In this document: positions 54,818-62,115 of the stretch, in pieces | Position numbering within the stretch: the first letter of the stretch is position 1 | Layout of the letters: every line of letters begins with the position of its first letter | Origin: Thiosulfatimonas sediminis | Lineage (GTDB): Bacteria; Pseudomonadota; Gammaproteobacteria; Thiomicrospirales; Thiomicrospiraceae | Direction: 5' to 3' | DNA length: 64,000 nucleotides | Assembly: GCF_011398355.1 (NCBI RefSeq) | Contig: NZ_AP021889.1 | Coordinates: 1,302,001 to 1,366,000 of the forward strand | The notes under the pieces: model-generated | Told to the model about the DNA's origin: nothing | The model's input: only the letters and a program-made list of their open reading frames with translations | Database searches by the model: none | Translations under genes and position numbers: made by a program

Positions 54818-55681
54818 TTATTTAATCGATGAGATCAGACGTGGGTTTACCACTAGGTTGCGTACGCCGTGAGCGTGATCTTCTTTAAAGGTGTTGCCTT
54901 TACACCATTCACCAACAGTGGCGATATCCACTTTGGCCACTTTGGGACGCACGCTCCATGAAACTTGGAACGGAGAGCCTTTTTCGTTGTATTTTGGTCC
55001 AGTTGTTGAACCTAAATACTGGACTGGTGCGCCGGTATTTGTTGGGATGTTTAATGCTTGTTGACGGCCACCGCGAATGCCGTGCTTGGTTAAATCGACA
55101 AAATTAAGGGCTTTTTTGTCATTCACTAAAACATAAACTTGAGTTTCAACGCGTAATTGTGGATTACCGATGCTGTCATTTAAACAAGAGGCTAATGTTG
55201 GTCCCGGCTTGATGTCAGCAGTCGAGTGGACGTAATGTACTTCAATGGTGTCACCGACATTCAGGCCACCATGTTTGCTTGGGCAGACTTCGCCTTTGTA
55301 AGGCTTCGATTCTGCTTGAGTTAAGGCGCCATCGTATTTGAAACCGCTGTTAAATCCTTTGCCGTCGCCATTACCCGCATAAGTGGTGAACTCACCACCT
55401 TGGTGTTCGGCATTGGCGTGGAAGTGGATATTACATAGGTTCATTTGTTGGTATGGAGGAGCTGCACTGAAGTTAATTGGGTTGGCACCACTCAATTCAT
55501 CTATATTACGAGGTGACTGTGGACCAAATCCTTTACCTTGTGTATTGGCTTGCAATGCTGCGCGCTGTTGTTCAATAACTTTGTCAGAAACGCTATCGTG
55601 ACCATGCTGATGTTCTGCAGCGTATGCGGTTGAGGATAAAGCAACAGCCGTAAGGGCAAGTGTTAATACAGATTTTTTCAT
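54818..55681 (-). CDS. Secreted delta-class carbonic anhydrase
   Basis: This 287-residue protein has a signal peptide ending at AYA-AEH. The mature part carries NLCNIHFHANAEHQGGEF (about 81-98), with His86, His88 and His93 as the likely zinc ligands of delta-type carbonic anhydrases. Also present are EVCPSKHGGLNVGDTIEVHYVH and NPQLRVETQVYVLVND. The family is best known from diatoms and occurs in some bacteria. It would convert CO2 and bicarbonate in the periplasm, aiding carbon uptake in an autotroph. A His-rich N-terminus (EHQHGHD) may collect metal. No transporter is adjacent. Confidence 0.8.
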   Translation of the reverse strand: MKKSVLTLALTAVALSSTAYAAEHQHGHDSVSDKVIEQQRAALQANTQGKGFGPQSPRNIDELSGANPINFSAAPPYQQMNLCNIHFHANAEHQGGEFTTYAGNGDGKGFNSGFKYDGALTQAESKPYKGEVCPSKHGGLNVGDTIEVHYVHSTADIKPGPTLASCLNDSIGNPQLRVETQVYVLVNDKKALNFVDLTKHGIRGGRQQALNIPTNTGAPVQYLGSTTGPKYNEKGSPFQVSWSVRPKVAKVDIATVGEWCKGNTFKEDHAHGVRNLVVNPRLISSIK

Positions 55682-56039
55682 AAAGTTCAGTCCTATAACA
55701 ATGATTGTATTTTGTTTATCTTTCTATTTTTTATTGTGTTGTTAGCGTCAGCCTAAATTAAGGATTGCGCTGACGGGTTGGAGTTATATCAAAGGGCTTT
55801 TTTTTTGAGTAATAGAAAAAATCAATGGCTTTTAGGTGCTGTTAAATATCATTAAAAGAAAATATTAACCCCTTTTATTCGCATGTGTGAAAAGTACATG
55901 CAAGCGTGAATAAGACGGGATTTCACAGTAGTAATCCAAATTTTTACTAATAGAAAATGCAGGTTTTGTTAATTAACAGGTAAATAATCTTTACCTCACT
56001 TTTTATGATGAAATTATCGTGTTAAGCGGTGAAAAACTC
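55682..56039. other. Divergent intergenic region
   Basis: This AT-rich region separates the carbonic anhydrase gene from the TRIC-type channel. It includes T-rich tracts near 55800 and AAAAGAAAATATTAA near 55855, but no gene or strong hairpin. It must contain the carbonic anhydrase promoter. Confidence 0.4.
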
Positions 56040-56150
56040 GATTGTGCTGTGCTGCTTGTTTTTGTCAGGTCTAAATATGACGGCAAACAACCGCCTTGCT
56101 CAGCCAAATTGTTCTGTGCCTGAAGTCATTTGGACATATTCTGTATCTTC
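56040..56150 (+). repeat. Half-length copy of the dispersed inverted-repeat family
   Basis: GCTGCTTGTTTTTGTC, then GCAAACAACCGCCTTGCTCA, then GCCAAATTGTTCTGTGCCTG and AAGTCATTTGGACATATTCT align closely with 60980-61078 and with the reverse of 52647-52760. The other half of the element is missing. It ends 54 bases before the TRIC-channel start. Confidence 0.7.
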
Positions 56151-56189
56151 TTAAGTTACCTAGGCGCTTTCTTAGTTTTTCGTCCTCTC

Positions 56190-56196
56190 TTATAAT
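56190..56196 (+). promoter_or_regulatory. Possible -10 box of a leaderless transcript
   Basis: TTATAAT occurs only 7-8 bases before the ATG at 56204 and no ribosome site is visible between them. If used, transcription would begin at or next to the start codon. Confidence 0.35.
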
Positions 56197-56203
56197 AGTC
56201 GCC

Positions 56204-56884
56204 ATGAAAGTTAGTCTTATTCTTCAATATCTCGACTTCCTCGGCACGGTGGTTTTTGCAATCACTGGGCTTTTGGCTGCGCGCCGTAAACAGCTTGATC
56301 TGTTTGGTGCCATTGTTATTGCCATGGTGACTGCAATCGGCGGTGGCACTCTGCGTGATTTAATCATTGGCCAGCCGGTGTTTTGGACGCAAAACGATAT
56401 TTACATTTATATAGTCGTGTTCAGCACATTGGCTTTTTTCTTTTTAGCTCGGTATCGACGTTTACCGATTAAGCTCCTTTTATTCTTGGATGCGTTGGGT
56501 TTAGCGGTATTTACGGTTATTGGCACCCAAAAAGCGATGGAGTTTGGTTTTTCTGATCCGATTGCGATTATGACGGGAGTGATGACTGGCGTTGTCGGAG
56601 GAATGATTCGCGATGTATTGGTTGACGAGATTCCGTTGGTTTTGCGTAAGGAGATTTATGCAACGGCGTCTTTTGTCGGTGCTAGCGTGTTATTGTTGTT
56701 GATTCACAGTGAGGTGTCGCACGAGCTGGCTATTTTAGTATCGATTCTTATCACCATGCTGATGCGTGTGGCAGCCATTGTGTATAAAATCGAATTACCG
56801 GTGTTTATTTCCTATCATGCGCCGCGTCCAGTCAAGCCACAAAAAAAACGCCAACAAAACCCGACAAAGAAAACAAAAACATAG
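56204..56884 (+). CDS. TRIC-type cation channel family protein (UPF0126)
   Basis: The 226-residue membrane protein has about seven helices and the duplicated glycine-rich motif of the family: AMVTAIGGGTLRDLIIGQPV (about 37-56) and MTGVVGGMIRDVLVDEIPLV (about 120-139). Bacterial members form trimeric potassium-type channels, and YicG-type members are implicated in glycine transport. The lysine-rich C-terminus (PQKKRQQNPTKKTKT) faces the cytoplasm. The start chosen, ATG 56204, matches the family N-terminus; a longer frame from 56096 lies in the repeat. Confidence 0.88.
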   Translation: MKVSLILQYLDFLGTVVFAITGLLAARRKQLDLFGAIVIAMVTAIGGGTLRDLIIGQPVFWTQNDIYIYIVVFSTLAFFFLARYRRLPIKLLLFLDALGLAVFTVIGTQKAMEFGFSDPIAIMTGVMTGVVGGMIRDVLVDEIPLVLRKEIYATASFVGASVLLLLIHSEVSHELAILVSILITMLMRVAAIVYKIELPVFISYHAPRPVKPQKKRQQNPTKKTKT

Positions 56885-56978
56885 ATAATGAGTTGCTTAT
56901 GTCTCCACTTGCCGATTGAGCTGCATAGCTCTTAAAAAGGTAAGTTATCTTTTTTAATAAAGTGAATTTGTTAGCACT

Positions 56979-58229
56979 ATGTCTAAACTCCCTTTCGAAC
57001 TTTTTCTTGGTTTGCGCTATACCCGCGCCAAGCGCCGTAACGGATTTATCTCCTTTATTTCCCTGTCCTCGATGATTGGTATCGCGCTTGGCGTTACCGC
57101 CTTAATTACCGTGTTGTCGATAATGAATGGCTTTCAGCATGAGTTGCGCGAGCGTATTCTCGGCATGACTGCGCACATGACCATCACCCAAGAAGATGGC
57201 AAATTAAGTCATTGGCAAGATTTATATCAACAGCTTAAAGGCCTTGAGGATATTCAAGGCGCTGCGCCGAATATTTTAGAGCAAGGGATGTTGACATACC
57301 GTGGCGCAGTCAAAGGTGCGGCGATTCGTGGTATTTTGCCGGACTTTGAAAATGAAGTCAGCGACATCGCCAATAAGATGTTGCTTGGGTCTTTGGTGGA
57401 TCTGCAGGAAGGCGAGTTTTCGATGATATTAGGCAGTGAACTGGCGCAAAGTCTGGGATTGTCGATTGGTGATAAAGTCACTTTAATTGCTCCTCAGGGC
57501 ACGGTTACCGCGGTTGGCATTGTGCCACGTATTAAGCGTTTTAACGTGGTTGGCATTTTTCGTGCAGGGATGCATGAATACGATGCCAATCTGGCGTTTA
57601 TTCACCTGAGCGATGCGCAAAAATTGTTTAAGTACGATCAAAAAGTTTCTGGTCTACAACTTAAGATTGACGATTTGTTTCGTGTTGGGGAGGTTAAACA
57701 AGAGTTAGCGAACCACTTAAATCAGACTTTATATGTCCGCGACTGGCGGCAACAGCACATTAACTTTTTTAAAGCGATTGAGATGGAAAAACGCATGATG
57801 TTTATTGTGTTGGCATTAATTATCATGGTGGCCGCGTTTAATATCGTTTCGACCATGGTGATGGTCGTAACCGATAAGCAAGCGGATATTGCTGTCTTGC
57901 GCACTTTGGGCGCAACGCCGAATAGCATTCAATGGATTTTTATGATTCAGGGCTTGGTCATTGGTTTGCTTGGGGCGCTCTTCGGTCTGCTCGGCGGTGT
58001 GCTTCTGGCGTTAAACATTGATGTCATTGTGCCGTTTATCGAAACCCTTTTAGGGATTCAGTTTTTCCCACCCGATGTTTATTACATTAGCCAAGTGCCT
58101 TCTAAAATAGATTGGCATGATGTGTATGCAGTTGCTGGCGTGGCGTTTGTGTTGACGTTACTGGCAACACTTTATCCGGCGCGTAAAGCAGCCAAAGTTC
58201 AACCGGCGGAGGCATTGCGTTATGAATAA
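56979..58229 (+). CDS. lolC: Lipoprotein-releasing permease LolC/LolE
   Basis: This 416-residue inner-membrane protein has one N-terminal helix (about 25-48), a periplasmic domain (about 50-270) and three C-terminal helices, as in LolC and LolE. It opens FELFLGLRYTRAKRRNGFIS and contains GMTAHMTI and ADIAVLRTLGATPNSIQWIF before the last helices. It extracts outer-membrane lipoproteins for LolA. Only one such permease is adjacent to lolD here, so this may be a LolF-like homodimer system, or a partner lies elsewhere. It overlaps lolD by 8 bases. Confidence 0.9.
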   Translation: MSKLPFELFLGLRYTRAKRRNGFISFISLSSMIGIALGVTALITVLSIMNGFQHELRERILGMTAHMTITQEDGKLSHWQDLYQQLKGLEDIQGAAPNILEQGMLTYRGAVKGAAIRGILPDFENEVSDIANKMLLGSLVDLQEGEFSMILGSELAQSLGLSIGDKVTLIAPQGTVTAVGIVPRIKRFNVVGIFRAGMHEYDANLAFIHLSDAQKLFKYDQKVSGLQLKIDDLFRVGEVKQELANHLNQTLYVRDWRQQHINFFKAIEMEKRMMFIVLALIIMVAAFNIVSTMVMVVTDKQADIAVLRTLGATPNSIQWIFMIQGLVIGLLGALFGLLGGVLLALNIDVIVPFIETLLGIQFFPPDVYYISQVPSKIDWHDVYAVAGVAFVLTLLATLYPARKAAKVQPAEALRYE

Positions 58230-58917
58230 TCGACAGCGCGTTTTGTGCGCTCAGAATCTAAGCAAAACTTATCAAGAAGGCGATATTGAAACCCAAGTGT
58301 TCAAAAAAATTGATTTTGAACTTTTGGCGGGCGAAAAATTAGCGATTGTTGGCGCATCCGGTTCTGGAAAAAGTACCTTGCTGCATTTACTGGCCGGTTT
58401 GGATAAGCCGACATCCGGTCAAGTGCAACTGTTAGACGCGGACTTTTCCAATCTTAATGAGAGTAAGCGCGGTAAGCTACGCAATACTCACATGGGGTTT
58501 GTGTACCAGTTTCATCATCTTCTGCCGGAGTTTAGCGCCTTGGATAATGTCACCATGCCGTTGCGCATTCGACGCAGTAATTTGGCGCAAGCCGAAGAGC
58601 GCGCCACGCAATTATTGCAGCGCGTTGGTTTGGGGCATCGCTTAAAGCATAAACCGTCGGAGCTCTCCGGTGGCGAGCGTCAAAGAGTCGCATTGGCCCG
58701 CGCTTTGATTACCGAGCCGGCGTGTATTTTGGCCGATGAGCCAACTGGTAATCTGGACCAACACTCAGCTGAGCAGGTTTTTGAACTGCTTTTGGAACTT
58801 AATCAAGAACTCAATACTGCCTTGTTAATTGTTACCCACGATTTGCGCTTAGCGGCGCGGATGGATCGTCAATTGCACCTGATTGATGGCTGTCTTGTCG
58901 ATAAAAACGAAAAATAA
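58222..58917 (+). CDS. lolD: Lipoprotein-releasing ATPase LolD
   Basis: The 231-residue ABC ATPase powers the Lol permease. Walker A is GASGSGKSTLLHLLAGLD (about 43-60), the signature is LSGGERQRVALARAL, Walker B is CILADEPTGNLD and the switch His is in IVTHD. The LolD-specific stretch FVYQFHHLLPEFSALDNVTM (about 93-112) is present. Its ATG lies within the permease gene, and the ABC-F gene begins 3 bases after its stop, so the three form one operon. Confidence 0.95.
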   Translation: MNNRQRVLCAQNLSKTYQEGDIETQVFKKIDFELLAGEKLAIVGASGSGKSTLLHLLAGLDKPTSGQVQLLDADFSNLNESKRGKLRNTHMGFVYQFHHLLPEFSALDNVTMPLRIRRSNLAQAEERATQLLQRVGLGHRLKHKPSELSGGERQRVALARALITEPACILADEPTGNLDQHSAEQVFELLLELNQELNTALLIVTHDLRLAARMDRQLHLIDGCLVDKNEK

Positions 58918-58920
58918 TTC

Positions 58921-60852
58921 ATGATTACACTACAAAACCTCTCGCTGCGCGCGGGCATTAAACCGCTGTTAACTGGCGCCAATTTGGCAATTAATCCGGG
59001 CCAGAAAATTGGCTTGGTTGGACAAAACGGGGCGGGTAAGACCACTTTATTTAAAGCGATTTTAGGGCAAGTTAGTCTTGACGCTGGCCACTTAAGCGTT
59101 CCTGCGGAGTGGATCATTGGTTACGTTGAGCAGGAAACGCATCGTGGCGCACAAAGTGTGTTGGAATATGTCAGTTTTGGCGACGAGCTTTACGCCAAGG
59201 CGGTGCAGCAACTCAGAGCAGCTGAGCAAGCGCATAACGACAATGCGATTGTCGCGGCTTATGACCAGTTGGACAAGTTGCACGGCTTTGCAGTGGAAAA
59301 TCAGACGAAACAGCTATTGTATGGTTTAGGTTTTGTGGAAGCCGATTTCTCAAAATTGATCACCGCTTTTTCCGGTGGCTGGCAAGTGCGCTTGAAATTG
59401 GCGCGTGCGCTGATGCAGCGCTCGGATTTGTTACTGCTTGATGAACCGACAAACCACTTGGATATTGAAGCGGTAGCGTGGTTAAAACAGTGGTTAAAGA
59501 GTTTTGAAGGGGCGGTGTTGGTGATTTCGCATGATCGCGATTTTCTTGACCAAGTGGTGCAAGGTATTGCGCATATCGACCAACAAAAAATTCAGTATTA
59601 CGCGGGCAACTTTGCGGCTTTTGAACGGCAACGAAATGAAAAATTGATGCAGCAGCAGTCGTTACACGACAAACAAAAACAGCAGATGCAGCACCTTAAA
59701 ACGTTTATTAGTCGATTTAAAGCCAAAGCATCCAAAGCGAAGCAGGCGCAAAGTCGTGTTAAGGCTTTGGAGCGCATGGAAATGGTTGCGGCAGTGCAAG
59801 CCAGTAATCCGTTTCACTTTGAATTTGCCGAGCCAAAAGCGCAACCAGATCCAATGTTGCAATTGGAAAAATTGCAATTTTCTTATGCCGATAAAGTCAT
59901 TATTGAAGACGCGGATTTAACGCTTCGTGCGGGCGATCGAATCGGTTTGGTTGGGGTAAATGGATCAGGAAAAACCACTCTGCTAAAACTGATTGTTGGT
60001 GAGCTTAAACCGATCAACGGTAAAGTCATTGCTGCACGAGGTGTCAAAGTTGGGTATTTTTCACAGCATCAACTGGAAACCCTGCGTCCTGAATGGAGTC
60101 CATTAAAACACCTATTGGCTTTGGAAGATGCGCCCAGCGACCAACAAGCGCGCGATTTTTTAGGTGGTTTTGGCTTTTCTAACGAGCAGTGCTTGGAACC
60201 CATCGCTCCATTTTCGGGCGGCGAAAAAGCGCGTTTGGCCCTAGCGATTATTGTTTTCCAGCAGCCCAATTTGATTATTTTGGATGAGCCGACCAACCAT
60301 TTAGATATGGAAACCCGCGACGCTTTAGAAATGGCCTTAAACGATTACAGCGGCGCTCTCTTGTTGGTCAGCCATGATAAGCATCTGTTGGCGGCGATTG
60401 CCGATCAATATTGGTGGGTACATCAAGGAAAGGTGGCGCTTTTTTATGGCGATTTGGATCAATATTTATCCGAGCAGCTTAAGCGTATTAAACAAAGTGC
60501 GGTACAGGAAAAAGCAGAAGACGGCGAGGATTCTCAGAAAAACCAGAATAAAAAGCAGCAGCGTATTGCCAATGCGCAGCAGCGTAAACAGCTTGATATG
60601 CTGATCAAGAATGACCTCCAGCAGAGTCGTAAGCTGGAAAAAGAGTTAGAAAAGGTGCAAGCGAAATTGGCGGAATTGCATTTAAAAATGGAAGACACGA
60701 GCCTCTATGATGAAACGAATAAAGCACAGTTGAGTGACTGTTTGCGTCAGGAGGCAGAGTGTCAGGCGCGCTTAGAAACGCTAGAGATGGATTGGCTAGA
60801 AATTGAAGAAAAAATCCAAACTAAGCGTGAGCAATTCGAAGCAAATTTATAA
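58921..60852 (+). CDS. ABC-F family ATPase (YheS-like)
   Basis: This 643-residue soluble protein has two ABC domains without membrane segments. The first has GLVGQNGAGKTTLFKAILG and FSGGWQVRLKLARALM; the second has GLVGVNGSGKTTLLKLIVG and FSGGEKARLALAII; both end in LLDEPTNHLD or ILDEPTNHLD. The linker with RFKAKASKAKQAQSRVKALE matches YheS. ABC-F proteins act at the ribosomal E site. The C-terminal 100 residues are a charged coiled coil. It is transcribed with lolD, though no functional link is known. Confidence 0.93.
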   Translation: MITLQNLSLRAGIKPLLTGANLAINPGQKIGLVGQNGAGKTTLFKAILGQVSLDAGHLSVPAEWIIGYVEQETHRGAQSVLEYVSFGDELYAKAVQQLRAAEQAHNDNAIVAAYDQLDKLHGFAVENQTKQLLYGLGFVEADFSKLITAFSGGWQVRLKLARALMQRSDLLLLDEPTNHLDIEAVAWLKQWLKSFEGAVLVISHDRDFLDQVVQGIAHIDQQKIQYYAGNFAAFERQRNEKLMQQQSLHDKQKQQMQHLKTFISRFKAKASKAKQAQSRVKALERMEMVAAVQASNPFHFEFAEPKAQPDPMLQLEKLQFSYADKVIIEDADLTLRAGDRIGLVGVNGSGKTTLLKLIVGELKPINGKVIAARGVKVGYFSQHQLETLRPEWSPLKHLLALEDAPSDQQARDFLGGFGFSNEQCLEPIAPFSGGEKARLALAIIVFQQPNLIILDEPTNHLDMETRDALEMALNDYSGALLLVSHDKHLLAAIADQYWWVHQGKVALFYGDLDQYLSEQLKRIKQSAVQEKAEDGEDSQKNQNKKQQRIANAQQRKQLDMLIKNDLQQSRKLEKELEKVQAKLAELHLKMEDTSLYDETNKAQLSDCLRQEAECQARLETLEMDWLEIEEKIQTKREQFEANL

Positions 60853-60898
60853 TTTATCGCTGTTTTGTAAGTGATAAAAAAAGGCGTGTTTTGGCTAA

Positions 60899-61079
60899 GG
60901 AGGCGCAGAATTAAGTCCCAATTAGCTTCAGCGAGGGGCTGTTCTTGCAAGTCTTGCCCTTAGGCGCTTTGAACAATTTGACTGTATTGTGTTGCTTGTT
61001 TTTGTCAAGCAAGGCATGACTGCAAACAATCTCGCATTGCTCAGTCAAATTGTTCTGTGCCTAAAGCCATTTGGGCGCT
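60899..61079 (+). repeat. Near full-length copy of the dispersed inverted-repeat family
   Basis: The left end GGAGGCGCAGAATTAAGTCC is followed by CAATTAGCTTCAGCGAGG, matching left ends of other copies. The right half, TGTTGCTTGTTTTTGTC to GTTCTGTGCCTAAAGCCATT, matches 56040-56150 closely. The right end stops at the TAG stop codon of sppA and is shorter than in the 52647 copy. Confidence 0.65.
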
Positions 61080-62054
61080 CTAGTGCAGAGTGGTGAAATA
61101 CATGGCTAAACGGCTTGAGGTTTGTGTGCTGATATCGCCAAGTAATTGCTCAAAAATCGATTTTTCGACTTCGTAGTAACGGAAGTTCGGTTCACCAGTC
61201 ATGAGTTCTCGTCCGACCGAGCCCATATCGCCTAAGCCATCAATCATGCCATTATTTAGCGCATCTTCACCTAACCAAACTAATCCAGTGTAAGTCTCGT
61301 CGGTCTCTTTAATGCGATCGCCACGTCCATCACGGACCGCTTGAATAAACTGCTGATGGGTTTTTTCTAAGACCTGAGTGCGGAAAAACTCACGCCCAGC
61401 TTCGTCTTTTTCGGCAAAAGGGTTAATAAAAGTTTTGTGTTCCCCTGCGTGCATCGAACGATTTTCCACGCCAATTTTTTCCATTAATCCGGTAAAACCA
61501 AAAGAGTCCATTCGTACGCCAATTGAACCGATTAACGAGCCCTTATTGGCGATGATTTTGTCAGCGGCCACGGTAATGTAATAACACCCAGAAGCACACA
61601 GGTCTTCAACTACTGCAATGACCGGCTTGTTGTACAGTTTTTTCAGACGGGTGATTTCATCGTTGATTAATGCCGATTGCACCGGACTGCCGCCAGGTGA
61701 ATTGGCTTTAATCAGTACGGCTTTTGCCATAGGGTCGCTAAACGCTTCCTGCAGAAGCGGCAGCATATATTCTGCGCTGGCTTCACTTTGCGCCATGATA
61801 GGACCTTCTAAACGTACGACAGCCAGATGTTCGCTGCCGTTTTGCATTGTTTTAAGCTCTTTGGATGCGCCGATGCCTTCCATGGCGATATAGATGAAGA
61901 AAATAATATAACCGGCAATCGCCAGTTTTAGAAAGTTAGCAAAACGGCGGCTCCAACGCTCTTGTTTTACCAGCGATTCAACCGCTCCGGCAAGGCGATC
62001 AAAGTTTTGCATTTCGGCCGCTTGTGGTTTTGGCGACTGGTTTTCTTGTTCCAT
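61080..62054 (-). CDS. sppA: Signal peptide peptidase SppA-type (S49 family)
   Basis: The 324-residue protein has one membrane helix (about 44-66) and a periplasmic S49 serine protease domain. Key blocks are LIKANSPGGSPVQSALINDE, the nucleophile region EDLCASGCYYITVAADKI (Ser in ASGCYY) and SLIGSIGVRMDSFGFTGLM with the general-base lysine further on. Its size matches the short, 36-kDa form and not the double-domain E. coli SppA. It degrades signal-peptide remnants in the membrane. ATG at 62054 has AAAGGAA upstream. It is divergent from uvrC. Confidence 0.9.
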   Translation of the reverse strand: MEQENQSPKPQAAEMQNFDRLAGAVESLVKQERWSRRFANFLKLAIAGYIIFFIYIAMEGIGASKELKTMQNGSEHLAVVRLEGPIMAQSEASAEYMLPLLQEAFSDPMAKAVLIKANSPGGSPVQSALINDEITRLKKLYNKPVIAVVEDLCASGCYYITVAADKIIANKGSLIGSIGVRMDSFGFTGLMEKIGVENRSMHAGEHKTFINPFAEKDEAGREFFRTQVLEKTHQQFIQAVRDGRGDRIKETDETYTGLVWLGEDALNNGMIDGLGDMGSVGRELMTGEPNFRYYEVEKSIFEQLLGDISTQTSSRLAMYFTTLH

Positions 62055-62115
62055 CTTAATTCCTTTGCTCAATTCGCTATAATAGATTGCTCCGCATTTT
62101 ACCCGTTTATTGTTT

